Positions 25,498 through 34,825 of a stretch of DNA of 52,122 nt are shown here, piece by piece. The notes below the pieces were generated by a model. That model ran no database searches. It saw only the letters and a program-made list of their open reading frames with translations, and was not told where the DNA came from. Both the position numbers and the translations under genes were made by a program. Each line of letters starts with the position of its first letter. Position 1 is the stretch's first letter. The stretch comes from Kofleriaceae bacterium (GTDB taxonomy: Bacteria > Myxococcota_A > Polyangia > Haliangiales > Haliangiaceae): contig JACKDR010000037.1 in assembly GCA_020633495.1 (NCBI GenBank), positions 1-52,122 on the forward strand, read 5' to 3'.

Positions 25498-26358
25498 TCA
25501 CCGCGCGTCGCACGGGATCCGCGCGCCGCCGAAGGCGACGTCGTCGAACCAGAGCGTCATGGCCTGGCCGCCGTAGCTCTCCCAGCCGAGGCGGAGATCG
25601 GTCAGCTGCGGGCGCCAGGCCCCGCCGTTCAGCCACTGGCGGTCGACGTCGGGGGTCGCGGCGCCGTCGACGACGAGGCCGGCCACCTCGGCGCCGTCGA
25701 CCCAGGTGCGCAGGGTGCCGGCGGCGCCGTCGATCTCGAGCTCGACGCAGGTCCAGGCGCCCGGCGCCGGCGCGGTGCTCAGCCCGATCCCGGCCGGCGA
25801 CAGCCCGGGCAAGGTCGCGTCGTCGCGCTCGCGGTTCCACATGAGGATCCGGCTCTGGCCGCCCATGCGCAGGTCGGCGCCGTCGCCATCGTCGGCCATG
25901 GCCAGGAAGGTGACGTGGCCGTCGCCGAGCGCGTCGTCGAGGCGGACGAAGAAGCGGCCGTAGATCGGGCCGGTCCACGTCGCGAGCGAGGTCGTGCTCG
26001 CGACGAAGACGTGGTTGCAGTAACCGCCGCTGGCGGTGACCCGCAGCGAGCGCGCGCCGCCGTGGGCGACCGCCGGATCGACGGCGACGACGCCGTCGCC
26101 GCTGCAGTCCGGCGTGGCCACGGTCCAGCGCGACGGATCGGGGGCCGCGCCGGCGCCGGTCTCGAAGCCGTCGCAGAGCGCGGCCCCGCCGCACGACAGG
26201 ACCGGCCCGGGCGGCGCGTCGGGGCCGGGACCAGCGTCGGGCGCGGCGGCGCCGGCGTCGGGGCCGAGCGCCGCGTCGCCGCCGACGGCGTCGTCCGCCG
26301 CGGGCTGACAGGCGGTGGCGACGGCCAGGGCCGCGAGCAGGAGCGAACCGGACCGCAT
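25498..26358 (-). CDS. Lipoprotein with Cip1/LamG-like jelly-roll domain
   Basis: 286 residues. Lipobox AVATAC (Cys 17), then an Asp/Ala/Pro linker (to ~50). The domain begins LCDGFETG and continues WTVATPDCSGDGVVAVD, ARSLRVTASGGYCNH, GPIYGRFFVRLDDALGDGHVTFLAM, AWTCVELEIDGAAGTLRTWVDGAEV and LRLGWESYGGQAMTLWFDDVAF. The pattern S.W.....V..........S.......Y.RF and the closing WFDDV strand are those of jelly-roll carbohydrate-binding or polysaccharide-lyase-like folds. Likely surface glycan binding. No promoter signal near the start stands out. Convergent with the propeller gene. Confidence 0.85.
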   Translation of the reverse strand: MRSGSLLLAALAVATACQPAADDAVGGDAALGPDAGAAAPDAGPGPDAPPGPVLSCGGAALCDGFETGAGAAPDPSRWTVATPDCSGDGVVAVDPAVAHGGARSLRVTASGGYCNHVFVASTTSLATWTGPIYGRFFVRLDDALGDGHVTFLAMADDGDGADLRMGGQSRILMWNRERDDATLPGLSPAGIGLSTAPAPGAWTCVELEIDGAAGTLRTWVDGAEVAGLVVDGAATPDVDRQWLNGGAWRPQLTDLRLGWESYGGQAMTLWFDDVAFGGARIPCDAR

Positions 26359-26458
26359 GTCGAGACGGAGGACGGTCGCCCCCGGATCGGGTGAGCCGGT
26401 CGTGCGGTTTTCTCGGCGCCGCGGCGGCGACCGCGGGGCGCCGGGGCCCTGGTCGCGC

Positions 26459-26911
26459 TCAGCTCGGCGACGGCAGGTCGGCGCCGAGGTCGGCCTCGAT
26501 CGCCTCGATGTCGCCGCGCTCGAGCCCGAACGCCGCGCCGTAGGCCTTCATGATCTGCTGCTCGCGATCGGTGATGTCGTGGTCGGTGAGCATGATCGTC
26601 GCGACCGCGTGGTAGACCTTGGTCCGCAGCGACGGATCGGTCAGGCGCTCGCCGATCTGCTGGACCAGCGACGTCGCCTCGGCCGGCGTCTTGCGCGCGA
26701 AGACGCGGTCGCGCGCCGCCATCACCATCTTCATCACCTTGTCCGGCGCGAGCGTCCAGGGGATGGCGTTGAGCTCGTCCTCGAACAGCTTGGCCTCGTC
26801 GGCGGTCGCCTTGCGATCCGCCGCCACCGCGAGCAGCAACGACTCCATGATGGCGGCTTGCTGATCTTCGCTCAGTCCTTCGAGGTCCTTACCCGTGATT
26901 GCATATCCCAT
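26459..26911 (-). CDS. TerB-like helical protein
   Basis: 150 residues from ATG 26911 (MGYAITGKDL), preceded by GGAGGTATGCG, a good Shine-Dalgarno site; an earlier in-frame ATG would lie upstream of it. All-helical, with the TerB/DjlA layout of two similar halves: MESLLLAVAADRKATADEAKLFEDEL and, later, HAVATIMLTDHDITDREQQIMKAYGAAFGL, each with acidic residues placed as in the metal-binding TerB fold. TerB domains are cytoplasmic and linked to tellurite or envelope-stress complexes, but here no other ter gene is nearby. Confident on fold type, not on role. Confidence 0.8.
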   Translation of the reverse strand: MGYAITGKDLEGLSEDQQAAIMESLLLAVAADRKATADEAKLFEDELNAIPWTLAPDKVMKMVMAARDRVFARKTPAEATSLVQQIGERLTDPSLRTKVYHAVATIMLTDHDITDREQQIMKAYGAAFGLERGDIEAIEADLGADLPSPS

Positions 26912-27104
26912 CGCATACCTCCACCGACAGTGTGGGCGGAGATGCAGCGGTCGCAACCTCGGATCTCCCCGTCCGCTGCGGCCCTGCGCCGGATCTGCAC
27001 CAGCGACATCGACGACGGCTCGATCGTCTACCTCGGCCGCGACGCTGGCGGCGTCGTGTTCCGGTACCAGGCGACACCGAGCCGGTCGATCGCGGTTGGC
27101 CAGG

Positions 27105-27569
27105 TCAGCGCGCGCCCGGCCGCAGCGACAGCCGCGCCTGATGGCCCTCGTAGTCGGAGACCTCGGCGTGCATGCCGTCGACGCCGTGCGGGGCGCGGAA
27201 CACCGCGACGCAGGTGGCCTCCTTGGCCGTCGGCACCAGGCGGTCGCAGGTGTCGTGGCCCGCGTACGCGAGATCCTGGCTGGCCTCGTGGTCGATCTGC
27301 TGGCGTTGCCGATCGGCGGTCCACAGCGCGAACTCGAGGTCCGTGGCTCCCGCGGTCGCGCCGGGCTGGGTCAGCGTGAACGAGGCGCGGACGTGGTCCC
27401 CGTCCTGCAACACTCCGTCGACGCAGGCGTGCCAGCCGCCGACCTCGCCGCATCGGTGGCTCGGCTCGGCGCCCTTGCGCTTGCCGCAGCCGGCGGCGCT
27501 CGCGACGACGGCGACGACAACGACGCCGGCGGAGACGACGACGGCGAGCGGTGAGCGGCGCGGACGCAT
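27105..27569 (-). CDS. Small lipoprotein of unknown function
   Basis: 154 residues from ATG 27569, with GGAGGA seven bases upstream. Signal peptide LAVVVSAGVVVVAVVASAAGC, Cys 27 as lipid site, then a basic linker (GKRKGAE). The mature domain is ~120 residues of beta-rich sequence with two probable disulfides (HRCGEVGGWHACVDG and HDTCDRL...EATCVAVF). No homologue recognised. Between it and the TerB gene (26912-27104, 193 bp) I see no convincing gene; a plus-strand stretch reading ICTSDIDDGSIVYLG may be a remnant. Confidence 0.78.
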   Translation of the reverse strand: MRPRRSPLAVVVSAGVVVVAVVASAAGCGKRKGAEPSHRCGEVGGWHACVDGVLQDGDHVRASFTLTQPGATAGATDLEFALWTADRQRQQIDHEASQDLAYAGHDTCDRLVPTAKEATCVAVFRAPHGVDGMHAEVSDYEGHQARLSLRPGAR

Positions 27570-27649
27570 GCCTCGATCCTCCGCAACTGAAGGTCGCCGC
27601 GCAAGCGCGGGTGACCCGGCCCCGCCCTCGCGCCCGTGCGCGCCGCCGA

Positions 27650-28237
27650 TCAGGCGATGCGGGCCGCGCCCGGCGCCGGCGGCGGCCGCCACGGCTGGCC
27701 GGTCTCGGCGTCGACGTGGGCGAGCCGGACCCGGCCGTCGGCGAGCACGATGGTGCCGTAGACGATCGGCAGCGCGAAGCGGCGCGGCCCGATCGAGCCC
27801 GGGTTGAAGACGGTGACGCCGCGTTCCTCGGCGATGAACGGCACGTGCGAGTGACCGCACACCACCAGCGCGGCGCCGTCGGCGCGGGCGGCCCGGGCGA
27901 CGTCGGCGCGCAGGCGCGGCCCGGCGACCGCGATGTGGGTCAGGTAGATCCGCAGCGCGCCGGGGACGTCGAGGACCAGGACGTCGGGCAGATCGCGCTC
28001 GCGGGCGTCGATGTTGCCGCGCACCGCGTACACCGGCGCGATCGCCTCGAGCGCGGTGAGCACGGCGCGGTCGCCGATGTCGCCGGCGTGGAGGATCGCG
28101 TCGGGCGCGGCGGCGGCGAGCTGGGCGGCGACCGCCGGGTGCGGCCGCGAGTGGGTGTCGGCGACCACCGCGACGCGGAGGCCGCCGTCGGCGCCGCGCT
28201 CGAGGGTCGCGGTGGCGCGTCGGGGCGTCGGGGCCAT
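27650..28237 (-). CDS. YfcE/MJ0936-like metallophosphoesterase
   Basis: 195 residues from ATG 28237. All motifs of the small calcineurin-like phosphodiesterase family are present in order: VVADTHS (D, H), LHAGDIGD (GD), VRGNID (GN, D), the lid strand, VVCGHSHVPF (GHxH) and a final NPGSIGPRR. Two Mn or Fe ions are expected. It hydrolyses phosphodiesters; the physiological substrate of this family is unsettled. TACCAC lies five bases before ATG (28248-28243), consistent with a leaderless mRNA. The first 18 residues precede the domain and are poorly constrained. Confidence 0.92.
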   Translation of the reverse strand: MAPTPRRATATLERGADGGLRVAVVADTHSRPHPAVAAQLAAAAPDAILHAGDIGDRAVLTALEAIAPVYAVRGNIDARERDLPDVLVLDVPGALRIYLTHIAVAGPRLRADVARAARADGAALVVCGHSHVPFIAEERGVTVFNPGSIGPRRFALPIVYGTIVLADGRVRLAHVDAETGQPWRPPPAPGAARIA

Positions 28238-28248
28238 GCCCGGTGGTA
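28238..28248 (-). promoter_or_regulatory. Leaderless-type -10 box
   Basis: TACCAC on the minus strand (28248-28243), five bases, then ATG 28237. Confidence 0.4.
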
Positions 28249-28302
28249 CCGCGGATCCGGGGCGCGCGGCAGGGGCGCGGCGCTGTCGGCTGCAGCCGAC
28301 CG

Positions 28303-31300
28303 TCAGAACCCGAACGGCAGCCGCCGCAGCTGCCCGCGCCACGCCTCGCCGTCGCGGCCGAGCACCCGCGTCAGGCGCTCGACGACGTGGTCGTAGAGGC
28401 GCCGGGCGATGTAGCTGGGCCGGTCTCCGGGCCGCGCCCACAGCTCGGCCAGCGTGCGGGTCAGGTCGTCGCGGCGCCCCGGATCGCCGTCGGGCCGCTG
28501 CGCGTAGACGACCAGCGCGTCGGTGACGGCGGCGAGGAACCGGCTGTCGCCGTCGAGCTCGCCGGTGCGCGCCGCGGCGACCTCGCGGCGCGCGTCGCCC
28601 GGGTTGTCGAGCGCGATCATCGGCGCCAGCAGCAGGCGGATGCGCCCGGTCATGCCGTCGCGCGGCAGCGCGAGCGCGCGACGGCACACCCGCGCCGCCT
28701 GGGCGAGATCGCCGCGACCGATCAGCGCGCGCGCCAGGTGGCCGAGCATCCACCCGGCCAGGCCGTCCTGGCGATCGTGATCGCCCATCCACCGCTCCGC
28801 CAGCCAGTAATGGCCGCGCTGGACCAGCGCCCAGCCGACCACGCCCCACAGCGCCGGCCAGCGCCGGGCGCGCCGGTAGTTGAACAGCGCGAACCCGAGC
28901 AGGTGAGACACCCGGTCGCTGGCGAGCAGCGCGCCGACGTGCTGCTCCAGGACGACCCGGGCGGCGCGCGAGTGCGGCAGGCGCCGCAGCAGGCGCCAGC
29001 GCCCGAACGACGCGAAGCGGCCGACGTGGTTCCACCACGCCACGCCGACCGCGCCCGGCGCGTCGGGGCGGCGCAGCAGCGCGCCGAGCACGCCCTCGAC
29101 CTCGACGCGCAGCCCGGCCTGGCTGTAGCCCACGACCGCGTCGCGCACCGCCTCGCGGTTGTCGACCTCGAGGTCCACCAGCATGCGGGTCAGCTCGCGA
29201 TCGGCGTCGTCGCGGCGCCCCGCCGCGGCGGCCAGCTGGATCCGCCGCGCGATCACGAACGGATCGTCGCGGTCGAGCAGCTCGAGCAGCGGCGCGGCGG
29301 CGGCGTGGTCACCGTTGTCGAAGACGATGTCGAACAGGGCCAGGCGCGCCAGCCGGTCGGTGGCGTCGAGATCGAGCGCGCGACGCAGGCTGGCCTCGGC
29401 GCCGGAGGTGTCGCCGGCGACCCGCCGGGCCTCGCCGAGCGCGGCGTGGGCGCGGGCCGAGCGCGGCGCCGCCGCGACCAGGCGCTCGAGCACCGCGATC
29501 GGCGTGCCGGCGGCGTAGCCCCACTCGATGACCTGCTCGATGCCCCACCCGTAGCTGGGGGTCAGCCGGACGACCTCGATCATGTCGGCGATCGCGGCGT
29601 CGCGCCAGCCGCGCTGGTAGCGCAGCCACGCCGCCCGCCCCCGCAGCGACACCGGCGGCACGTCCCCCCAGAACGCGGGCCGGCACGCCGCCAGCGCCTC
29701 GTCCCAGCGCTCGTGGTGGGCCAGCAGCACGACCTTGTGATCCCAGATGTCGGCGCGCTCGGGCGCGATCCGGCTCGCGTCGTCGAACAGCGCGAGCCGG
29801 TCGGCGAGCGCCAGATCGCTGTCGTGGTTGGCCAGCACCAGGCGCGGCTCGACCGCGGTGGCGGCCGCCGCCACCGCCTCGCGCGCCCGCGCCAGCACCG
29901 GGGCGGCGTCGTCGCTCCACTCGAGGAGCTGGTCCCACGCCCACGCGTAGTCGGGCTCGAGCGCGAGCGCCCGCCCCAGCGCGTCGCGGGCGCCGGCACG
30001 GTCGCCACCCTTGTCGAGCGCGAGGGCCAGGAAGCCGTGGTTGCGGGCCTCCAGCGGATCCTCGGCGATCGCGCGCGCGAGCCGCGCCCGCGCCACGTCG
30101 ACCTCGCCGGCGGCGACCTCGACCTCGACCAGCTTGCGCACCAGGTCGGTGGCGTGCGGGTGGAGCTCGACGCCGCGCGTCAGCGCCGCCCGCGCCGCGT
30201 CGGCGCGATCGCGCGCGAGCTCGACCGCGGCGAGGTGGCGCCACGGGCGCGGCTCGTGGCCGAAGCGCTCGGTGGCCTCGCGGGCGACCACCGCGGCGTC
30301 GTCGAGGCGGCCGGCGTCGGCGAGCGCGTCGATCTCGGCGGCCCACGCGTGCCACTGGTGGCCGCGGGCGCGCCGCAGCGCGCGCAACCGGGCCAGCGCG
30401 GTCGGCCGATCGACCCAGCGTCGCAGGCCCTCGGCGTAGGCCAGCAGGCCCGTCCCCGACGAGCCCTGCCGGGTCAGCGCGGCGTCGACCTCGTCGAGCA
30501 GCCGGGTCGCCTCGGCGGCGTCGCCGGCGAGCTCGAGCAGATCGTGGACCGCGCCGGCGGCGTCGACGTCGCGCGCGATCGCGGCGCGCAGGCACGCGAT
30601 CGCGCGATCGCGGTGGCCCTCGCGGACGCACAGCGCCGCCTCGGCGGCGTCGATCCACGCCCGATCGTCGGCGCACGCGCGCGCCCGCTCGAGCATCGCG
30701 CGCGCCGCGACCAGGTCGCCCGCGACCGCGTGGTGATCGGCGAGCCGGCGCAGGGCCCAGGCGCTGCGCGGCTGCCGCGCCACGAACGCCTCGAGGTGAT
30801 CGCGCGCCGCGCCCCGGTCGTGGCGGCGCAGCGCGTCGGCGGCGAGCTCGGCCAGCGGGATGTGGAACGGGTGCGCCGCGCTGGCCGCGACCGCGTGGGC
30901 GCGGGCGACGTCGGCCGCGCCGGTGCGCTCGAGCAGGTCGACGTACGCGCGCGGGCTGCCGACGTCGAGCGGATCGTCCTCGGTGAGCGCGCGGCGCAGC
31001 GCGATCGCCTCGGCCAGCGCGCCGCGCTGCGCCGCCAGCACCGCGGCGCCGCGGCGCCACACCGGCTCGGGGACCTTGCCGCGCGCGGCGGCGAGGCGCG
31101 CGGCGGCGCCGGCGAGATCGCCGGCCAGCCGGTGCTGCTCGGCCGCGACCAGCTGCAGGTCGCCGTCGTCGGGGTGCGCGGCGATCGCCTGCTCGAGCAG
31201 GGCCAGGCCCTCGGTGGCGCGGCCGATCGCGGTGTGGACCTCGCACAGGGTCTGGGCCGGACCGCCCGATCGCGCCGCCATGCGCTCGACGCGGTCGCGC

Positions 31301-33294
31301 AGGTGGGCGAGCGCGGCCTCGACCTCGCCGGCGATCAGCGCGGCGCTGAAGTAGCTCCACGCCGCGCCCTCGTCGCCCTCGGCCAGGCACGAGGCCGCGC
31401 GGTACAGCGCGGTGGCGCGGCCGCGGTCGCCCTCGCCCCACGTGAGATCGGCCAGGCACCGGTAGGCGGGCGCGTGCTGGGGCGCGACCCGCAGCGCGCG
31501 CCGCGCGCACGCCATCGCGGCCGCGACATCGCCGACGCCGGCGAGGAAGCGCGCGCACGCCACCTGGATCGCGGCGTCGTCACGGTGCTCGACCTGCAGC
31601 GTCGCCACCAGCGCCGCACGCACCTCGTCGGCCTCGTGGCCGCGGCGCGAGGTGAGCTCGACCAGCCGCAGGAACGCGTGGTCGGGGAAGCTCGCGCGCA
31701 GGCCCTCGACCCAGGCCAGCGCGCCCCGCGCGTCGCCGTCGTAGCTGGCGAGGGCGCGCCGGGCCTGGTGGCGCAGGTAGTGACCCGCCGGCGCGGCCGC
31801 GACCAGCGCGTCGTACGCGGCCTGCGCCGCGGCGCGATCGTGGCGCTGCAGCGCGACCTCGATCGCGAAGAGGTGGTCGTAGCGCGCGGCGTCGGGCAGC
31901 TCGACGCCGTCGAGCCGGTGCGCCTCGGCCGCCGGGACGAAGACCATGCCGCGCGGACCGAACGGCGCCTGGTCGGCGGCGAGCCGGTCCCAGTCGGCCT
32001 CGACCAGCCCGGTGGCGCCGGGCTCGACGATCAGCAGCGTGCGGCGGCGCTCGTCGTAGCCGGCCACCGGCTGGAGGTGGCCGCCCACCGTGTACGACGT
32101 GGTCAGCGCGATCGGCACGCCGGCGTCGATCAGCGCGCGGGCCGCGTCCCAGGTGACCGTGAGCTGCCGGGAGACGAAGCCGCGCTCCTCCGCCCAGCGC
32201 CGCTCGCTGCCCGCCGGGGTGCCGTCGTGGCAGATCTGCTCGGCGAGCTCGGCGTGCGACACCGCCGCGCCCCAGTGCTCGGCGATCGCGGTCAGCGTCG
32301 CCGGCGCGCAGGTGTGGTGGTCCTGGGGCACGTGCGGCACCGGCAGCAGGCGGCGCACGCCGGTACCCGCCGCGATGCGCGCGGCGTCGGCGCGGACCCG
32401 GTCGTCGTCGATGCGGCGCAGCAGGTCGGCGGCGAGCGCCGCGTCGCCGCGCAGGTAGTGGACGTGGCCGAGCGCGTGGCACAGCAGGTCGTGGAGGTCG
32501 CGCTCCATCGCCGGCGCGACCGCGACCGCGCGCAGCAGGGTCGCGGCGGCGGCGTCGAGGTCGCCGGCCTCGCGGTGGCGGGTGGCCAGCGCCAGCTCGA
32601 CGCTGAGCGCCTCGACGTGCCGGGAGGCCTCGGCGAGGAGCGCGCGGGCCTCGGCGGCGCGGCGGGCGCGCAGCAGCGCGCGGCCGGCGACGTCGATCGC
32701 CGGCCGGTACCACGGGTGCAGCGCGCGGGCCTCGGCGATCGCGTCGAGGGCGGCGTCGGGGCGGTCGCGGTCGAGGTCGATCATCGCGCGCACCGACCAC
32801 AGCCAGGCGCCGACGTGGCGGTCGCGCGCGGCCCGCCACGCCGCGTCGGCGGCGAGGAAGTCGCGGAGCCCGCCGAGCCACAGCGCCCGCGCGCACAGCC
32901 AGTCGGCCTCGTCCTCGGCGGTGGCGCCGACCAGCGGGCCGATCCGGTCCATGGCGTCCAGCGCGGCCAGCGGCCCGGCCTGGGCCAGCTCGTGGATCGC
33001 GTGGATCGCGGCGCGCGGGTGGCGACGGTGGCGACGCCAGGTGTCGAGCACCAGCTTGCGGCCGCCGCGGCTCGCGCCGCACGCGCGTCGCACCCGGGCC
33101 ACCAGCAGCGCGTGGTCCAGCGGCGTGGCGGGGCCGACGGCCATCAGGCCGGCGTCCTGCAGCGCGCGATACGCGGTGAGGTAGCGGCCGGACTGGTAGG
33201 TGCGCTCGATCGCCTCGATCTTCTCGATCGTCCCGGTCGCCTCGGCGACGGTGGCCGCGACGGGATCACGGGCAACGACGGACTGCGGATACAT
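28303..33294 (-). CDS. Giant TPR protein with embedded C39-like cysteine peptidase
   Basis: 1,663 residues from ATG 33294, without signal peptide or membrane segment. Residues 1-310 are TPR helices. Residues ~316-455 form a papain-like C39 domain: PVPHVPQDHHTCAPATLTAI supplies oxyanion Q324 and nucleophile C329, and YTVGGHLQPVAGYDERR gives H406. The third residue would be E424 in LLIVEPG, where Asp or Asn is usual. The remaining ~1,200 residues are continuous TPRs (e.g. LLRALEPDY-like units with W/G/A spacing). C39 peptidases cut after double-glycine leaders or act on bacteriocin-type precursors; a soluble TPR-C39 fusion of this size suggests protein-partner processing. The P450 gene lies 167 bp upstream on the same strand. 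No precursor peptide was visible in the gap. Confidence 0.88.
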   Translation of the reverse strand: MYPQSVVARDPVAATVAEATGTIEKIEAIERTYQSGRYLTAYRALQDAGLMAVGPATPLDHALLVARVRRACGASRGGRKLVLDTWRRHRRHPRAAIHAIHELAQAGPLAALDAMDRIGPLVGATAEDEADWLCARALWLGGLRDFLAADAAWRAARDRHVGAWLWSVRAMIDLDRDRPDAALDAIAEARALHPWYRPAIDVAGRALLRARRAAEARALLAEASRHVEALSVELALATRHREAGDLDAAAATLLRAVAVAPAMERDLHDLLCHALGHVHYLRGDAALAADLLRRIDDDRVRADAARIAAGTGVRRLLPVPHVPQDHHTCAPATLTAIAEHWGAAVSHAELAEQICHDGTPAGSERRWAEERGFVSRQLTVTWDAARALIDAGVPIALTTSYTVGGHLQPVAGYDERRRTLLIVEPGATGLVEADWDRLAADQAPFGPRGMVFVPAAEAHRLDGVELPDAARYDHLFAIEVALQRHDRAAAQAAYDALVAAAPAGHYLRHQARRALASYDGDARGALAWVEGLRASFPDHAFLRLVELTSRRGHEADEVRAALVATLQVEHRDDAAIQVACARFLAGVGDVAAAMACARRALRVAPQHAPAYRCLADLTWGEGDRGRATALYRAASCLAEGDEGAAWSYFSAALIAGEVEAALAHLRDRVERMAARSGGPAQTLCEVHTAIGRATEGLALLEQAIAAHPDDGDLQLVAAEQHRLAGDLAGAAARLAAARGKVPEPVWRRGAAVLAAQRGALAEAIALRRALTEDDPLDVGSPRAYVDLLERTGAADVARAHAVAASAAHPFHIPLAELAADALRRHDRGAARDHLEAFVARQPRSAWALRRLADHHAVAGDLVAARAMLERARACADDRAWIDAAEAALCVREGHRDRAIACLRAAIARDVDAAGAVHDLLELAGDAAEATRLLDEVDAALTRQGSSGTGLLAYAEGLRRWVDRPTALARLRALRRARGHQWHAWAAEIDALADAGRLDDAAVVAREATERFGHEPRPWRHLAAVELARDRADAARAALTRGVELHPHATDLVRKLVEVEVAAGEVDVARARLARAIAEDPLEARNHGFLALALDKGGDRAGARDALGRALALEPDYAWAWDQLLEWSDDAAPVLARAREAVAAAATAVEPRLVLANHDSDLALADRLALFDDASRIAPERADIWDHKVVLLAHHERWDEALAACRPAFWGDVPPVSLRGRAAWLRYQRGWRDAAIADMIEVVRLTPSYGWGIEQVIEWGYAAGTPIAVLERLVAAAPRSARAHAALGEARRVAGDTSGAEASLRRALDLDATDRLARLALFDIVFDNGDHAAAAPLLELLDRDDPFVIARRIQLAAAAGRRDDADRELTRMLVDLEVDNREAVRDAVVGYSQAGLRVEVEGVLGALLRRPDAPGAVGVAWWNHVGRFASFGRWRLLRRLPHSRAARVVLEQHVGALLASDRVSHLLGFALFNYRRARRWPALWGVVGWALVQRGHYWLAERWMGDHDRQDGLAGWMLGHLARALIGRGDLAQAARVCRRALALPRDGMTGRIRLLLAPMIALDNPGDARREVAAARTGELDGDSRFLAAVTDALVVYAQRPDGDPGRRDDLTRTLAELWARPGDRPSYIARRLYDHVVERLTRVLGRDGEAWRGQLRRLPFGF

Positions 33295-33461
33295 CGACTC
33301 GACTCCCACGCTCGCCGCGGCGAAACGCCGCGTCGTGCCGACACTAGCACGCTGCGCGGGCGCGACACGCGACGATCGCGGCGCGGCGCCACCTCGCGCG
33401 TGGCAGATCGTGGCAACGGTCGGGCCGCCGACGCCGCCGACGCGGGGCGCGGCCGACGCCG

Positions 33462-34670
33462 TCAGCCGCGGCGCAAGAGCATCCGCTCGGGGACGCGGAA
33501 CAGCGATCGGCCGAGCTCGAGCTCGTCGCCGACGAGCTGCAGGTCGTCGAAGCGCTGCACCAGCGCCAGGATCGCGGTCTGCATCTCCATGCGCGCCAGG
33601 TGCGCGCCGAGGCAGTGGTGGATGCCGCCGCCGAACGCGAGGATCGGGCGGCCGTCGCGCGTGATGTCGAAGGTGTCGGGATCCGGGTACGCCGCCGGGT
33701 CGCGCTGCGCCGCCGCGATCAGCCCGACCACGGCGGTGTCGACGGGCAGGCGCTCGCCGCCGAACTCGGCCTCCTCGTGGAGCAGCCGCAGCGTCATCGG
33801 GATCGAGGTGTCGTAGCGCAGGCACTCCTCGACCGCCGGCTTGATCAGCGCCGGCTCGGCGCGCAGCCGCGCCAGCTGGTCGGGGTGGCGCAGCAGGGTG
33901 CGGACGCCGAGGGCGATGCCGCCGATCGTGGTCTCGAAGCCCGCGATCAAGAGGCCGATCGCCTGCGACACCAGCTCGGGCTCGGTCAGGCCGCCGTCCT
34001 GCGCGGCGCCGATGAGGCCGCTGAGGATGTCGTCGCGCAGGTCGTCGCGGCGGCGCGCGATCAGGTCGCGGAAGTAGGCGGCGAGCGCGAAGCTGGCGGC
34101 GTCGGCGCGCGCGGCCAGCTCCGGCGGCGGCAAGAGCTGCAGGTCGTGGGTCGCCTCGGCGGTCCACCGGGTGAACCGGGCGCGGTCCTCCTGCGGCACG
34201 CCCATCATCTCGCAGATGACGATCGACGGCACCGGCAGCGCCAGGGCCTCGACCAGATCGACCTCGTCGCGGTCGGCGATGGCGTCGAGGCACTCGGCGA
34301 CGACGCGCTCGACGGTGGCGGCGATGCCCTGCAGCGCCCGCGGCGTGAACGCCTGCTGGACCAGCCGGCGCAGCCGGGTGTGCACCGGCGGATCGTTCGA
34401 CAGCATGAAGACGTCGCGCGGGTGATCGGGCGGTCGCGGCCGCATCGACGGCAGGACGCCGGCGCGGGTGCGGACGCCGGCGGCGGTGTGCTTGAGCAGG
34501 CGCTCGACGTCGTCGTAGCGGCTGACGATCCAGATGCCGATCGGCGTCTTCCACACCGGCGCGGTGTCGCGGATCCGGTTGATGATCGGGTAGAGGTCCT
34601 GGTGGATCTCGCGACGATTCTCGAAGAGGTTGAAGCCCTTCCACGGATCGGTCGCCGGATCGATGGCCAT
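33462..34670 (-). CDS. Cytochrome P450
   Basis: 402 residues from ATG 34670; an in-frame ATG at 34682 overlaps a CATGAT box seven bases before 34670. All P450 signatures are present: substrate-region HTRLRRLV (C-helix), I-helix AGFETT (243-248) with the oxygen-activating Thr pair, ExxR at E282/R285, and heme-binding FGGGIHHCLGAHLAR with Cys 353. Soluble class I bacterial type, close in style to CYP107/CYP109-like hydroxylases. It needs ferredoxin and reductase from elsewhere, since none are nearby. The neighbouring TPR-C39 gene lies downstream on the same strand, which makes a tailoring role conceivable but unproven. Confidence 0.95.
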   Translation of the reverse strand: MAIDPATDPWKGFNLFENRREIHQDLYPIINRIRDTAPVWKTPIGIWIVSRYDDVERLLKHTAAGVRTRAGVLPSMRPRPPDHPRDVFMLSNDPPVHTRLRRLVQQAFTPRALQGIAATVERVVAECLDAIADRDEVDLVEALALPVPSIVICEMMGVPQEDRARFTRWTAEATHDLQLLPPPELAARADAASFALAAYFRDLIARRRDDLRDDILSGLIGAAQDGGLTEPELVSQAIGLLIAGFETTIGGIALGVRTLLRHPDQLARLRAEPALIKPAVEECLRYDTSIPMTLRLLHEEAEFGGERLPVDTAVVGLIAAAQRDPAAYPDPDTFDITRDGRPILAFGGGIHHCLGAHLARMEMQTAILALVQRFDDLQLVGDELELGRSLFRVPERMLLRRG

Positions 34671-34825
34671 GGCCGCGATCATGCCACGGCGCTGCCGCCG
34701 ACGACGCGGGCGCCGCGGTTGCCAGGACGTGCCGCGCTCTACCGCTCGCAGCCCCGGCGCGGCGATGACAGCGGCGCCGCGGCGCCGGCATCATCGGGGC
34801 GCGCCCGCGGGTGCCCGACCACCCG

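Noticed and set aside
26942..27140. Small plus-strand gene (peptide with ICTSDIDDGSIVYLG)
   Set aside because: The segment looks protein-like for ~45 codons but has no start signal and runs into unrelated sequence antisense to the lipoprotein gene; at most a gene remnant.
33295..33461. RiPP precursor peptide between the P450 and the TPR-C39 gene
   Set aside because: No short ORF with a ribosome-binding site and double-Gly leader could be supported in the 167-bp gap.
28243..33816. A 1,857-codon open frame on the plus strand
   Set aside because: It is antisense to the TPR-C39 gene; the translation is Arg/Gly/Val-rich without domains, as expected from GC-rich DNA where stops are rare.
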